Assembly (NCBI GenBank): GCA_937873655.1
Contig: CALMYQ010000047.1
Span: forward strand, 1 to 64,000
Source of the DNA: an uncultured Lewinella sp.
GTDB taxonomy: Bacteria > Bacteroidota > Bacteroidia > Chitinophagales > Saprospiraceae
Direction: 5' to 3'
DNA length: 64,000 nucleotides
The notes below the pieces were generated by a model, which saw only the letters and a program-made list of their open reading frames with translations, searched no databases and was not told the DNA's origin. The position numbers and the translations under genes were made by a program. Of this stretch, positions 8,162 to 17,411 are shown piece after piece (position 1 is the stretch's first letter; every line of letters starts with the position of its first letter).

Positions 8162-8836
8162 TCAATCCGCCTTTTCCTCAAAATATAACGCCCGGCTGTC
8201 CAGGTCAAAAGCGCACAAATACCCGAGCCCGGGTCTTATGCCGGCATACACGCAACCGGCATCGATGTTCAGAGCCGGCAGATAATCCAGGCTGTCGCGC
8301 TGCCGGAGGATGGCTTCCTTTGCGATAGGCGTATGGCCGTGCACCAGGATGCGGTTGCCCAGCCAGCTGCGGTCCAGTTCGTCGTACCAGTTGCGGATAT
8401 AAAGCATGCTCGTCGGGTCTTTCAGCGGGTCGGGGGTCCGGAAATTGAGACCGGCGTGGACAAAAAAATAATCCTCAACAGATAGGTAAAAGGAGAGATT
8501 GCCGATCCATTCCAGATGCTCTTCGGGAATGCGGCCTGCATCGTAGCTGTCCATGGTAGCCTTGCCCCCGTACCCGTTCTCCCAGGTGTCATAAAACGAG
8601 GCTTCGGACAAAGCGCGAAGAAATGCGTACTCGTGGTTACCCATAAGGCTGGATACGCAATAACCGCTGTCGGCCAGTTCCAGCACCGTATCGATCACCT
8701 GTTTGCTGCCCGGCCCGCGATCGATGAAATCGCCCAGGAGGTAAAGTTCGTCATCCCGGGTCAGGGCCAGTCTGTCGAGCAGATTGCGGAAGGTTTTGTT
8801 GCACCCATGTATATCTGAAACGGCGAATCGCCTCAT
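8162..8836 (-). CDS. PPP-family metallophosphatase (serine/threonine phosphatase-like)
   Basis: 224 residues. The ATG at 8836 puts the first metal motif at the N-terminus: SDIHG (residues 7-11), GDFIDRGPGS, then GNHEY, and a later HGHTP, the full PPP set of Fe/Mn ligands. Bacterial members include PrpA/B-like phosphoprotein phosphatases and ApaH-like Np4A hydrolases; at this length a PrpA-type enzyme is more likely. An in-frame TTG further upstream (8857) is a weaker start. The next gene downstream in reading direction is convergent, so it is probably transcribed alone. Confidence 0.9.
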   Translation of the reverse strand: MRRFAVSDIHGCNKTFRNLLDRLALTRDDELYLLGDFIDRGPGSKQVIDTVLELADSGYCVSSLMGNHEYAFLRALSEASFYDTWENGYGGKATMDSYDAGRIPEEHLEWIGNLSFYLSVEDYFFVHAGLNFRTPDPLKDPTSMLYIRNWYDELDRSWLGNRILVHGHTPIAKEAILRQRDSLDYLPALNIDAGCVYAGIRPGLGYLCAFDLDSRALYFEEKAD

Positions 8837-8878
8837 CCAAAGCAGAATTTGGGGCAAGATAAGGCTTACAACGCAAAA

Positions 8879-9523
8879 TCAACTATCCAATAGTTCGTAT
8901 TCAAAGCAAGCCCGCACCAATCCTGCGGTATTCCGCGCTCCCAATTTGATGAGCAGGTTCCTGCGGTGGGTCTCCACAGTGCCGAAACTGATGAATAACT
9001 TCTCGGCAATTTCCGTGGTCGTGTATTCGTCTACGATCATGCGGAGTACCTGCTTTTCCCGGCGCGAGAGTTTGGGAAAGGGATTTTCCGAGGCCTTGGG
9101 CCTGGCGCCGCTCAGGCTTTCCATCACCAGCGCGGAAACTTCAGGGCTGAAATACTTCTCACCGTCGCGGACTTTCCGGATGGCATCCAGGATTTCCGCT
9201 CTGCCCGCGCTTTTGAGCAGGTACCCGTCGGCGCCATTCTTCAGCACCAGCTTGATCAGGCTGACTTCACGGAGCATCGACAGGATCAGGACCCGGAGAT
9301 TCGGATGGGATTCCCGGATCTTCCGGCAGGCTTCTATGCCGTTGAGCCCCGGCATATTGATGTCGAGAATGACCAGATCCGGTTGCAGCTCCGGCAACAT
9401 GTCCAGCGCCCTGTTGCCGTCGTTCGCCTCGCCGGCGCACTCGAGGTCCGGCTCGGTGGACAGCATCAGCTTGATCCCGTCAATGACGAGCTGATGATCG
9501 TCGGCTATCAGGATTCTGGTCAT
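8879..9523 (-). CDS. NarL/FixJ-type response regulator
   Basis: 214 residues: an N-terminal receiver with acidic pocket D8/D9, phospho-acceptor D54 (VILDINMPG) and conserved K104, then a LuxR-type HTH (LSRREKQVLRMI..TTTEIAEKLFISFGTVETHRRN). Such regulators pair with HisKA_3 kinases. The TPR kinase encoded at 12518-14473 on the same strand is of that class and only one gene separates them, so it is a plausible partner (inference). Confidence 0.93.
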   Translation of the reverse strand: MTRILIADDHQLVIDGIKLMLSTEPDLECAGEANDGNRALDMLPELQPDLVILDINMPGLNGIEACRKIRESHPNLRVLILSMLREVSLIKLVLKNGADGYLLKSAGRAEILDAIRKVRDGEKYFSPEVSALVMESLSGARPKASENPFPKLSRREKQVLRMIVDEYTTTEIAEKLFISFGTVETHRRNLLIKLGARNTAGLVRACFEYELLDS

Positions 9524-9622
9524 TGTTTGATGTTTTAATCCTCCGTCGCCTTAAAGTTAATCAGAAATTAAAAACCCCGGAAATTGAACGCTTTTGACGG
9601 AGTATTTGCATAAGAAAACCCC

Positions 9623-9652
9623 ATTGCAATTGCACCTCTGCCCAATTGCAAT
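9623..9652. promoter_or_regulatory. Perfect palindrome upstream of the response regulator
   Basis: Arms ATTGCAATTG (9623-9632) and CAATTGCAAT (9643-9652) around a 10-base spacer. It lies 100 bases upstream of the NarL-type gene start and could be an operator for its promoter, perhaps autoregulatory, or a hairpin. Confidence 0.4.
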
Positions 9653-9783
9653 GATAAACTTATGTGAACTTATGTGCGCCCGCCAGAGGCTTCGCCTCGC
9701 CGCGTATACCCCCAAGTCTCCGACTTGCGAAATGAACGTTAGGATCGCCATACCTCCAGCACCCGGCAACGACGGAATCCACT

Positions 9784-9902
9784 GGCCTGTAGGGCCGGCA
9801 CAGGAATACCTGTTGAAATACATTCTATTCATTTTCAAGGCGTCAATTCGGAACAACCCGATATTGCCGATCCGGAGCAATCACATACCGGCCCTACAGG
9901 CC
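9784..9902. repeat. 15-bp inverted repeat pair bounding about 90 bases
   Basis: GGCCTGTAGGGCCGG at 9784-9798 is exactly complementary to CCGGCCCTACAGGCC at 9888-9902. The layout resembles a REP doublet or small non-autonomous element, but no transposase is present and no target duplication is obvious. Confidence 0.5.
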
Positions 9903-9970
9903 GGAAACCAAATATTCAACCGAGTGCTACCGACATGGCGGACCTGACGGCCCGCGCCGCCATTTAACCA

Positions 9971-10022
9971 CTTTAACCTTTCTACTTTATCCTTTAACCT
10001 TTCTACTTTATCCTTTAACCTT
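9971..10022. repeat. 21-bp tandem array, about 2.5 copies
   Basis: The unit is CTTTAACCTTTCTACTTTAT plus C, repeated at 9971, 9992 and partially at 10013. It is flanked on both sides by copies of a GACCTGACGGCCCGCGC direct repeat. Confidence 0.8.
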
Positions 10023-10062
10023 GTAATTGCTGACCTGACGGCCCGCGCTGCCATTTACCTCT

Positions 10063-12147
10063 TTAATTCACAACTACCCTGCCGAAATATCGTTTCCCCT
10101 CCATCGTGATCCGGACCAGGTAAAGGCCGGACACCAGACCGTCCAGCCGGAGCGTCTGCCGCGCTTTTTGCCGGAGGACAGGCTTGCCGTCGGCGGTGAA
10201 AACTTCCAGGTCGGCTTGTCCGTAAAAATTTTCCGGCAAGCCCAGGCTGACCGCTCCGGTGGTTGTGGGGTTCGGAAATACGCTCATTTGGTTATTGGCG
10301 AACGGTTCGTTCGTTCCGGTGGGCTGATAGGTAGCCGATTCGATATTGCCGCCGGTGCCGCAGATCCAGAACCGGGTGGAGACGCCCTGTGTTACGGCTT
10401 CAAAGCCCAGCGCCGCCTGGTTGCTCATGTGCAGTTGTTCCCAGTTGGCCCCGCCGTCGGTGGTCCTGAAAACCATCCCGAAACCTGCCGATCCGCCGGC
10501 CAGGTAACCGGTCATGGCATCATCCCAGCGGATATTGTTCCAATAGGTGCCGGCGGGAGCGGTCATATAACTCCAGGTAGCTCCGCCGTCCTGCGTGAAC
10601 AGGATCTCGCTGCTGAATTTGTCCATGGCGACCCACCCGGTCTGTTCGTTCAGGAAAAAGGCCTCGATCAGCCGGTCGGTGACGGGCAGCGTGAGGAGTG
10701 TCCAGTTGTCGCCGCCGTCGGTGGTTTTGGACACGGTGCCGTTCCACCCGATGGCATATCCGGTCATGTCGCCCAGGAAAAACACCTTTTCCAGGTTGGT
10801 CGACAGCGTAACCGCTGTGGTGACCTGCCAGGTAGCGCCCTGATCGAGGCTTCGATGGACATTCCCGCTCCAGTCGGTGGCGTAGATCCGGTTGGGCGTA
10901 ACGGCGAGGCTGGTGAACAGCGTCTCGTAATCGTAAAGATTTTCCCAGGAATTCCCGCCATCGGTGGTGCGCAGGATGAAGTTGCGGCCGCAGACCCAGA
11001 GTTCGTCCTTGGAGAATGCGTAGGCGTCGTATATATCGTCATCCAGGTCAGGGTCGTCAATGCTGATGTCGGTCCAATGGGCTCCCCCGTCGGTGGTCCT
11101 CAGTACGGTCTTGCCGTAGCCGCAGGCCCACCCGTTTTGCTGATCGGTAAACCGGATGACCCCGAGGGCATTCTTGTTGCCCGGTATCTGATCCGTGTAG
11201 GAGGCGCCGCCGTCGGTGGAATGAGCAATGGCCGTATAGGTGGAGGCAACCCAGACCTGCCCGTCGGGAAGCGCCGACACGCCGAAATTTTCGTAGGAAT
11301 AGGGTGTCGGCCGGACGAGCGTGACGGATACCCCGCCGTCGGCCGAATAAAACGAGCGGTTGCCCTGCGAAGCTACAAACCGGTTCTGATCGATGATCTC
11401 CAGGTCGGAAATATGGCTGCCGAAAGCGGTCGGCAACATCAGTGTCCAGTTCAGGCCGCCGTCAGTCGTCTTGAACAATTTGCGGTGGACACCCGCGTAA
11501 CCCAATGTCGCATTCAGGAAATCCAGGGTAACCCGGTTGTCGAGCTGCCCGTCAGCGACCTGGGTCCAGTTGGCGCCGCCGTCGGTTGTCCGGTATACCT
11601 GGCCGTTCTGACCGCCGAGCCATCCTTTAGCCGTGTCGACAAAGGAGATGGAGGTCCAGTTTATACCCGAGGCTCCGGCTGGTGAAACATCTGTCCAGGA
11701 GTCGCCTTGATCCAATGATTTGAGCACCCCGGAATTGCCCGCGATATAGATCACATCGGCCGAAGGGGTGGAAAAATAGCGGAATCCGCCGATGGAGGGC
11801 GGATCCGGCAGGGTTTGCCAGTTGACGCCGCCGTCAGTGGTTTTATAAAGCTTGCTGTTGTTGGTCGCAATGGCCGTATTGCCCTGCCCGTCCGGAAAGA
11901 TGGTCACCTTGTCCAGGGTCTGGTACGGCGGTATGTTTTCCGATACCAGCCAGTGCGCGCCATAGTCGGTCGTGTACCGTACCGTGCTCTTGTTGCCTAC
12001 GGCAATGCCGTGCCCGTTCGGCGCCATGGCCACATCTTTTATAGGCTCCAGTACTTCAAATGGGTGCTGCCGGACCCATTCCTGGGCGTGCAAAAGCTGA
12101 AAAGAAAGCGCAAGGATGAGCACGGAAAATAAGGCGGCATTTCTCAT
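10063..12147 (-). CDS. T9SS-sorted YCF48/BNR beta-propeller protein
   Basis: 694 residues from the ATG at 12147 (MRNAALFSVLILALSFQLLHAQ signal). The body is a run of about a dozen repeats of the YCF48/sialidase BNR type, recognisable by STDGGA.W, KTTDGGVNW and RTTDGGANW-like motifs spaced 40-50 residues, which form one or two beta propellers. The last 75 residues (MSVFPNPTTTG ... GLYLVRITMEGKRYFGRVVVN) are a T9SS type A sorting domain, so the protein is exported across the outer membrane and probably anchored there. No hydrolase residues are evident; adhesion or ligand binding is likely. It lies between the histidine kinase and response regulator genes. Confidence 0.9.
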   Translation of the reverse strand: MRNAALFSVLILALSFQLLHAQEWVRQHPFEVLEPIKDVAMAPNGHGIAVGNKSTVRYTTDYGAHWLVSENIPPYQTLDKVTIFPDGQGNTAIATNNSKLYKTTDGGVNWQTLPDPPSIGGFRYFSTPSADVIYIAGNSGVLKSLDQGDSWTDVSPAGASGINWTSISFVDTAKGWLGGQNGQVYRTTDGGANWTQVADGQLDNRVTLDFLNATLGYAGVHRKLFKTTDGGLNWTLMLPTAFGSHISDLEIIDQNRFVASQGNRSFYSADGGVSVTLVRPTPYSYENFGVSALPDGQVWVASTYTAIAHSTDGGASYTDQIPGNKNALGVIRFTDQQNGWACGYGKTVLRTTDGGAHWTDISIDDPDLDDDIYDAYAFSKDELWVCGRNFILRTTDGGNSWENLYDYETLFTSLAVTPNRIYATDWSGNVHRSLDQGATWQVTTAVTLSTNLEKVFFLGDMTGYAIGWNGTVSKTTDGGDNWTLLTLPVTDRLIEAFFLNEQTGWVAMDKFSSEILFTQDGGATWSYMTAPAGTYWNNIRWDDAMTGYLAGGSAGFGMVFRTTDGGANWEQLHMSNQAALGFEAVTQGVSTRFWICGTGGNIESATYQPTGTNEPFANNQMSVFPNPTTTGAVSLGLPENFYGQADLEVFTADGKPVLRQKARQTLRLDGLVSGLYLVRITMEGKRYFGRVVVN

Positions 12148-12517
12148 ATTGGATGAATTATGGGATGAAAAAAAATTCATCGCAATGATCGGAATACAAG
12201 CCTGCCCGCTCATAACTGAAATCCCGGAGCCGGAAAAAATACCGGAATTCATAGAGGGCCCACTCTCGTCGGAGACAGTGACGCCGAAGGCGTTACGAAG
12301 TCAGGTTCTCACCTCCCATCCGACGAAGCCTCCGGCGAAGTCGGGCTCCCTGTGCGAGACTGTTCAAAAAAATGATTCTCGCGCAAAGAAGCAAAGACGC
12401 AAAAGTGTGATTTTCATCACGCTACGCGCGATAAAAATCGGGTTGACACAAAATTCTGAGCGGTCTCCCCTGTATTGAGCGAAGTCGAGGCATCACTCAC
12501 TCTCTCTCTCACTCTCT
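12148..12517. other. Intergenic region made largely of composite repeat
   Basis: 370 bases between two minus-strand genes. 12148-12263 shows no clear feature; 12264-12517 is the composite repeat. A GCAAAGACGCAAAAG-type stretch and an ATAAAAATCGGG segment lie in the middle. Confidence 0.6.
12264..12517. repeat. Composite intergenic repeat, copy 3
   Basis: On the minus strand, starting at the kinase stop codon: GAGAGTGAGAGAGAGAGTGA, then GTGATGCCTCGACTTCGCTC, about 105 bases of other sequence, then GCCCGACTTCGCCGGAGGC with TTCGTCGGATG, and finally CGTAACGCCTTCGGCGTCAC. The order matches copies 1, 2 and 4 but with an insertion between modules. Confidence 0.75.
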
Positions 12518-14473
12518 TCAAACAGAAACCCGGATATTCACCGTAGTCCCCTCCCCCGGGACGCTGTCCAGTTGCCACTCGCCCTTGAGGAACTGGACCC
12601 GCGCTTCGATGTTTTTCAACCCCAGGGATTTTTTTTGGACGACTTTTGCCGGTATGAACCCGCAACCATCGTCCTCCACCGTGATCATCATTTCGCCCTG
12701 CCGGATCAGCAACTGGATGAGCACTTCCTTGGCGCCGGCGTGTTTGAGGATATTGTTCACCAGTTCCTGCAAGATGCGGTAAACCATGACCGACCGGGTT
12801 TGGCCCAGCCGGTCCTCGTCCAGGCCGATGGTCTCCAGGTGGCAGTCCAGCCCGTTTTCGCGCACCTGGACGGCCAGGTCTTCCAATGCGCCCTGCAATC
12901 CCGACAGCATCAGCGCCCCGGGCATCATATTGTGTGCAATTCGCCGCACTTCCACGCAGGCGCCGTCGATGAGTTGGTGCGTTTTATGGTATAATTGCGC
13001 CTGCCCTTCCTGCGGTTCTTCCAACCCGCCGAAATGGGATTTGATGGAGGTGAGCAGGCCGCCGAGCCCGTCGTGCAGGTCTTTGGCGATGCGTATGCGC
13101 TCGGATTCCTGTCCTTCGATCATTGCATCGAGCGAGAGGAGTTTCTTTTCCTGTTCCAGCTGCAGGATGCGCTGGGTTTGCAGGTGGGCTTCCTGTTCCG
13201 CCAGTTTTTTGTTGGTGCGCAACCGTTGGCGAAGGGCGAGGAAAATGCCGGCTGCCAGTAAGGCCAGCAGGATAGAGCTGACCATCAGGAGGTTTCTTTC
13301 GCGGGTTTTCTGGGTGAGTTCAAGCCGGTTGATGCGGAGTTCCTGTTCCTTTTTTTCGGTCTCGTAGCGCACTTCCAGCCGGTTGAGGCTGGCCTGGGTT
13401 TCGGCATTCCCAAGACTGTCGGCAAGCGCCTGATAGGCTTCCAGGTATTCCAGGGATGCGGGGAAATCCCCTTGCTGGCGGGCTGTCAGGTACAATTGGT
13501 GGAGGTTGCGCCCCCGGCGAAAGGCGTCGCCGGTGATCTGGAAAATGCGGCTTGCTTCAGCGTAGCTTTGTCGGGCTTTGTCGGGTTTCTTTCCGGTGAG
13601 ATAAAGGTCGCCCAGGTCCTCATAGCAATACGCTTTGCTGAACAGGTTGCCCGAGGTGTCGTAATGGCTGATGGCCCGGATCAGGTGTTTTTCCAGGTCG
13701 GCTTTGTCGTCCGAAAGGAAGAACAGGAAAGACGTGTGTTCCGGGATCTCCATGATCTCGCGCCCTGTTTTTCGTCCGGCCTGCCAGGCTTCCCGCTTTT
13801 TCCGGATATCGGCCATGCGGTCGAACCGGTCATTCCGGAAATAGATCGAGAACAGGTTGAACAACATGAATCCGTAGTCGGCCCGGTTGCCGCTTTTTTC
13901 GACGAGCTCCAGGGCTTTCCACCCGTATTCGTCGGCTTTTTCAGAATCCCCTCTTTCGTCATAGAGCTGAGCCAATCCCCAGTAAGGGCGCCATATGTCT
14001 TCGGTGTTGTTGTCGGCGGTGAAGGCTTTTTCAGCCGCGACGAAATAATAAAACGCCGAATCCTGCCGGAATCCGCGGCGGTAGGCGAGCGCCAGGTTCT
14101 GATAGATCGGACCCAATTGCGGGGTGATGCCGTATTGGCGGGCAATCGACAAGGCACGGTGGTGCAGTTCGATCGATTTTTCCGGTTGCCCCTTGTTGTG
14201 GTACCAGTAGCCGAGCAGGATCAATGCGCGGACCTTTGCTGTCCGGTCGCCGGTTTTTTCGGCCAGCGTCATGGCATCATCAGCCAGTACAAGGGTGCTG
14301 TCGTGCCCGCGCATGCAGTAGTAAGCGGTCAGGTCCAGCAAAGGCGCCAAACGGGCTTCAGGGACCTTCGCCTCTGCAATTGCCTGCCTGAGGCTATCCG
14401 GTGAACCGCCGTAACCCGGTACCAGCCGGGCTAGGAAAAAAAGCCAAAGCAGCAGAATCGGAACAGTTTTCAT
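12518..14473 (-). CDS. TPR-containing sensor histidine kinase (HisKA_3)
   Basis: 651 residues from the ATG at 14473, giving a signal-like N-terminus (VPILLLWLFFLARLVPGYG). Periplasmic TPR-like helices fill about residues 30-370, then a coiled coil, one transmembrane helix (LLMVSSILLALLAAGIFLAL), another coiled coil and the kinase core. The phospho-acceptor is H467 in RIAKDLHDGLGG. The HATPase has ELVNNILKHA (N box), EDDGCGF (G1), SLGLKNIEARV (G2) and PGEGT. This class phosphorylates LuxR-type regulators; the NarL-type gene at 8879-9523 is the obvious candidate. The stop codon coincides with the start of a GTGAGAG-rich repeat. Confidence 0.93.
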   Translation of the reverse strand: MKTVPILLLWLFFLARLVPGYGGSPDSLRQAIAEAKVPEARLAPLLDLTAYYCMRGHDSTLVLADDAMTLAEKTGDRTAKVRALILLGYWYHNKGQPEKSIELHHRALSIARQYGITPQLGPIYQNLALAYRRGFRQDSAFYYFVAAEKAFTADNNTEDIWRPYWGLAQLYDERGDSEKADEYGWKALELVEKSGNRADYGFMLFNLFSIYFRNDRFDRMADIRKKREAWQAGRKTGREIMEIPEHTSFLFFLSDDKADLEKHLIRAISHYDTSGNLFSKAYCYEDLGDLYLTGKKPDKARQSYAEASRIFQITGDAFRRGRNLHQLYLTARQQGDFPASLEYLEAYQALADSLGNAETQASLNRLEVRYETEKKEQELRINRLELTQKTRERNLLMVSSILLALLAAGIFLALRQRLRTNKKLAEQEAHLQTQRILQLEQEKKLLSLDAMIEGQESERIRIAKDLHDGLGGLLTSIKSHFGGLEEPQEGQAQLYHKTHQLIDGACVEVRRIAHNMMPGALMLSGLQGALEDLAVQVRENGLDCHLETIGLDEDRLGQTRSVMVYRILQELVNNILKHAGAKEVLIQLLIRQGEMMITVEDDGCGFIPAKVVQKKSLGLKNIEARVQFLKGEWQLDSVPGEGTTVNIRVSV

Positions 14474-14634
14474 GCCGTACAGTTTCCTGATCAAATCGGG
14501 TTCATGCGGGAAAGGGCGAATGGCGATGCCAAAGTAAGGAGGGCTAAAGTACGGATAAAGGCAGCACATGGGAACTATGCGGATCAATAAAAATGTTATT
14601 GTGGTTAAAATGGGTTGATTTGAACAAATTTTTG

Positions 14635-14642
14635 TATTTTTG
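14635..14642 (+). promoter_or_regulatory. -7 element (TATTTTTG) of the antitoxin/PIN operon
   Basis: It fits TAnnTTTG, with a TTG at 14615-14617 as a possible upstream box at 17 bases, slightly shorter than usual. It lies only 16 bases from the ATG at 14658, giving a very short leader. Confidence 0.45.
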
Positions 14643-14657
14643 GATAAAATTTTGGAA

Positions 14658-14984
14658 ATGGATATCCAGGCTGCCAAATTAGAATTGATCCGCATGATTG
14701 TTGATGTCAAAAACCAGGCACTGCTGGATCAACTGAAAGCATTACTGTTGAATCGACGAGAATCGACAGATAAAGTTCATTTTTTTGAAGAGGAAGCAAA
14801 TCAATACCAGAAAAGATTATTAGAAATGGCTCGCCAGCCTGCCCCCAGGTCTATCAACCTTGAAGAAATTAAAAAGTCACAAAATTATAACCCGAAACAA
14901 CTTGATGATTTTTTGGCAAATCTGGATAGAAGTAAGTGGGAAAATGAAAATCTGGAAGAATTGCTTGAAATTTTGCGTAGTTAA
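14658..14984 (+). CDS. Putative antitoxin of a PIN-domain module
   Basis: 108 residues from the ATG at 14658. The N-terminus (MDIQAAKLELIRMIVDVKNQ) matches the start seen in many short Bacteroidota antitoxins; the rest is highly charged, probably disordered until it binds the toxin, with a C-terminal acidic helix (ENENLEELLEILRS). The gene precedes the PIN-domain gene by 8 bases. Base composition is much more AT-rich than in flanking genes, suggesting acquisition by transfer. Identity as antitoxin rests on context and the N-terminal pattern. Confidence 0.72.
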   Translation: MDIQAAKLELIRMIVDVKNQALLDQLKALLLNRRESTDKVHFFEEEANQYQKRLLEMARQPAPRSINLEEIKKSQNYNPKQLDDFLANLDRSKWENENLEELLEILRS

Positions 14985-14992
14985 CGTTTCTT

Positions 14993-15448
14993 ATGGTCTA
15001 TCTCCTTGATACCAATATTTTACTACTTTCTTTGATTTCCACGTCCTTCGATGTCAGATTCGGAGAGGCTTATAAGCGATCTTCGAATGATTTTATTATT
15101 TCTGTAGTAACAGAAGGAGAGCTCAAATCTTTGGCTTTCCAAAGGAGATGGGGAGAAGCTAAACAAAATGATTTGCAAAGAACCCTGGAAAAATTAATAA
15201 TTTTCCCTATCAAAATTCAAAGTGTTATTGACGCATATGCTAAAATTGACGCCTTCAGTCAGGGAAAATTGGCTGATATGGCGTTAACCCATGGTCTCTC
15301 ATCCAGAAATATGGGTAAGAATGATCTTTGGATAGCAGCAACTGCCCATGTTACCGGAGCTACCCTTATTACTGCCGACAAAGATTTTGGGCATCTTTCG
15401 CCTTACTTTTTGAAGCTTGAACAAGTCGATGTACAAGCTTATTTATAA
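14993..15448 (+). CDS. PIN-domain (VapC-like) toxin ribonuclease
   Basis: 151 residues. The PIN acidic quartet can be read: D6 in LLDTNIL, E43 in VVTEGEL, an Asp in NDLWIAATA and another in TADKDF. PIN toxins cleave specific RNAs, often tRNA or rRNA, with Mg2+. The gene sits 8 bases after the putative antitoxin and shares its AT-rich composition. The next gene starts 10 bases downstream but is GC-rich and unrelated. Confidence 0.9.
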   Translation: MVYLLDTNILLLSLISTSFDVRFGEAYKRSSNDFIISVVTEGELKSLAFQRRWGEAKQNDLQRTLEKLIIFPIKIQSVIDAYAKIDAFSQGKLADMALTHGLSSRNMGKNDLWIAATAHVTGATLITADKDFGHLSPYFLKLEQVDVQAYL

Positions 15449-15458
15449 TGATAAATAA

Positions 15459-16172
15459 ATGAAAGGGAAATTATTTCTCATACCCGCTCCTCTCGGCGAA
15501 AACGCCACCCATTCCCTCCCGGTTTATACCGTTGAAACCTTGAAAAACCTTCAGCATTTTATCGCCGAACGCGCCAAAACAGCCCGCCATTACATCAAGG
15601 CCGTCCTGCCGGAAAAATCGCTGCCGGAACTGGAATTTTTCGAACTCAACGAGCATACGGACGCTGCCGAAGTTGCCGGTTTCCTGAAACCCGCACTCAA
15701 TGGCCTGAATATGGGATTGCTGTCGGAGGCCGGATGTCCCGGGGTGGCGGATCCCGGCGCAAGGGCTGTCCGGCTGGCGCACGAACTGGGCATTGAGGTC
15801 GTACCGCTCGTCGGCCCTTCTTCCATTTTGCTGGCCCTGATGGCATCCGGCATGAACGGGCAGCGATTCACCTTTCACGGGTACCTGTCGGCCAAACGCC
15901 CCGAAATGGCCCGCGATCTGAAACGGCTCGAACAATTGTCCGCCCGCCAGGATCAGACCGAAGTGTTCATCGAAGCGCCCTACCGCAATGACGCCGTGTT
16001 TGAAACCGCCTTGCAATCGTTGGAACCCGGCACCTGGTTCGGCGTAGCAGCCGATCTGACGCTGCCTTCCCAATTCATCCTTACCCGCAAGGTAGCCGAC
16101 TGGCGGAAACTTCCCAAACCCGAATTGCACAAGCGGCCGGTCGTTTTTATGGTTTATGCCGGCAAGGGGTAA
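15459..16172 (+). CDS. Tetrapyrrole-methylase-fold SAM methyltransferase (RsmI-like)
   Basis: 237 residues. The segment LLSEAGCPGVADPGARAVRLA corresponds to the RsmI signature S-D/E-A-G-x-P-x-x-x-D-P-G, and VVPLVGPSSILLALMASG follows it as in RsmI, the 16S rRNA C1402 ribose methylase. The protein lacks the C-terminal part of classical RsmI, and Bacteroidota usually carry this shorter paralogue beside a full RsmI, so its substrate is uncertain. The start ATG is only 10 bases after the PIN gene, but the GC content returns to the chromosomal level here. Confidence 0.82.
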   Translation: MKGKLFLIPAPLGENATHSLPVYTVETLKNLQHFIAERAKTARHYIKAVLPEKSLPELEFFELNEHTDAAEVAGFLKPALNGLNMGLLSEAGCPGVADPGARAVRLAHELGIEVVPLVGPSSILLALMASGMNGQRFTFHGYLSAKRPEMARDLKRLEQLSARQDQTEVFIEAPYRNDAVFETALQSLEPGTWFGVAADLTLPSQFILTRKVADWRKLPKPELHKRPVVFMVYAGKG

Positions 16173-16237
16173 TCGTTTAAAACGAAGTTTCGTTACTTTT
16201 CCAATGCGGATACGTCTTAAAAATAACTTAGTTTTGA

Positions 16238-16271
16238 TTTGAAACTAAGTGAACATTTTTGATTATCTTTG
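16238..16271 (+). promoter_or_regulatory. nadA promoter
   Basis: TTTG at 16238-16241 and TATCTTTG at 16264-16271, spacing 22 bases, close to the Bacteroidota consensus of 19-21. The start codon at 16298 follows 26 bases later. Confidence 0.65.
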
Positions 16272-16297
16272 TGTTCTAAAATTTAAACCAAATAGTC

Positions 16298-17302
<1,005 letters not shown>

Positions 17303-17411
17303 GAAAATCCGGTTTGGAAGTGGCTGCCTCAGTTCTCCCGGAACCGAAGCACAACCAACAGCGGATTGGACCGCGCATTCATAATGGGAGTAATACTGAA
17401 AGGTTACATTT

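Larger units (their letters stand above)
9524..10062. other. Long intergenic region rich in inverted and direct repeats
   Basis: 539 bases without a convincing gene. It holds a perfect 10-bp-arm palindrome (9623-9652), a 15-bp inverted pair (9784-9798 and 9888-9902), a 26-base direct repeat starting GACCTGACGGCCCGCGC at 9941 and 10032, and a 21-bp tandem array at 9971-10022. Open frames here lack coding character. Confidence 0.75.

Noticed and set aside
9594-9947. 117-codon open frame between the response regulator and propeller genes
   Set aside because: It runs across inverted repeats, has no domain or export signal, and codon use is not coding-like.
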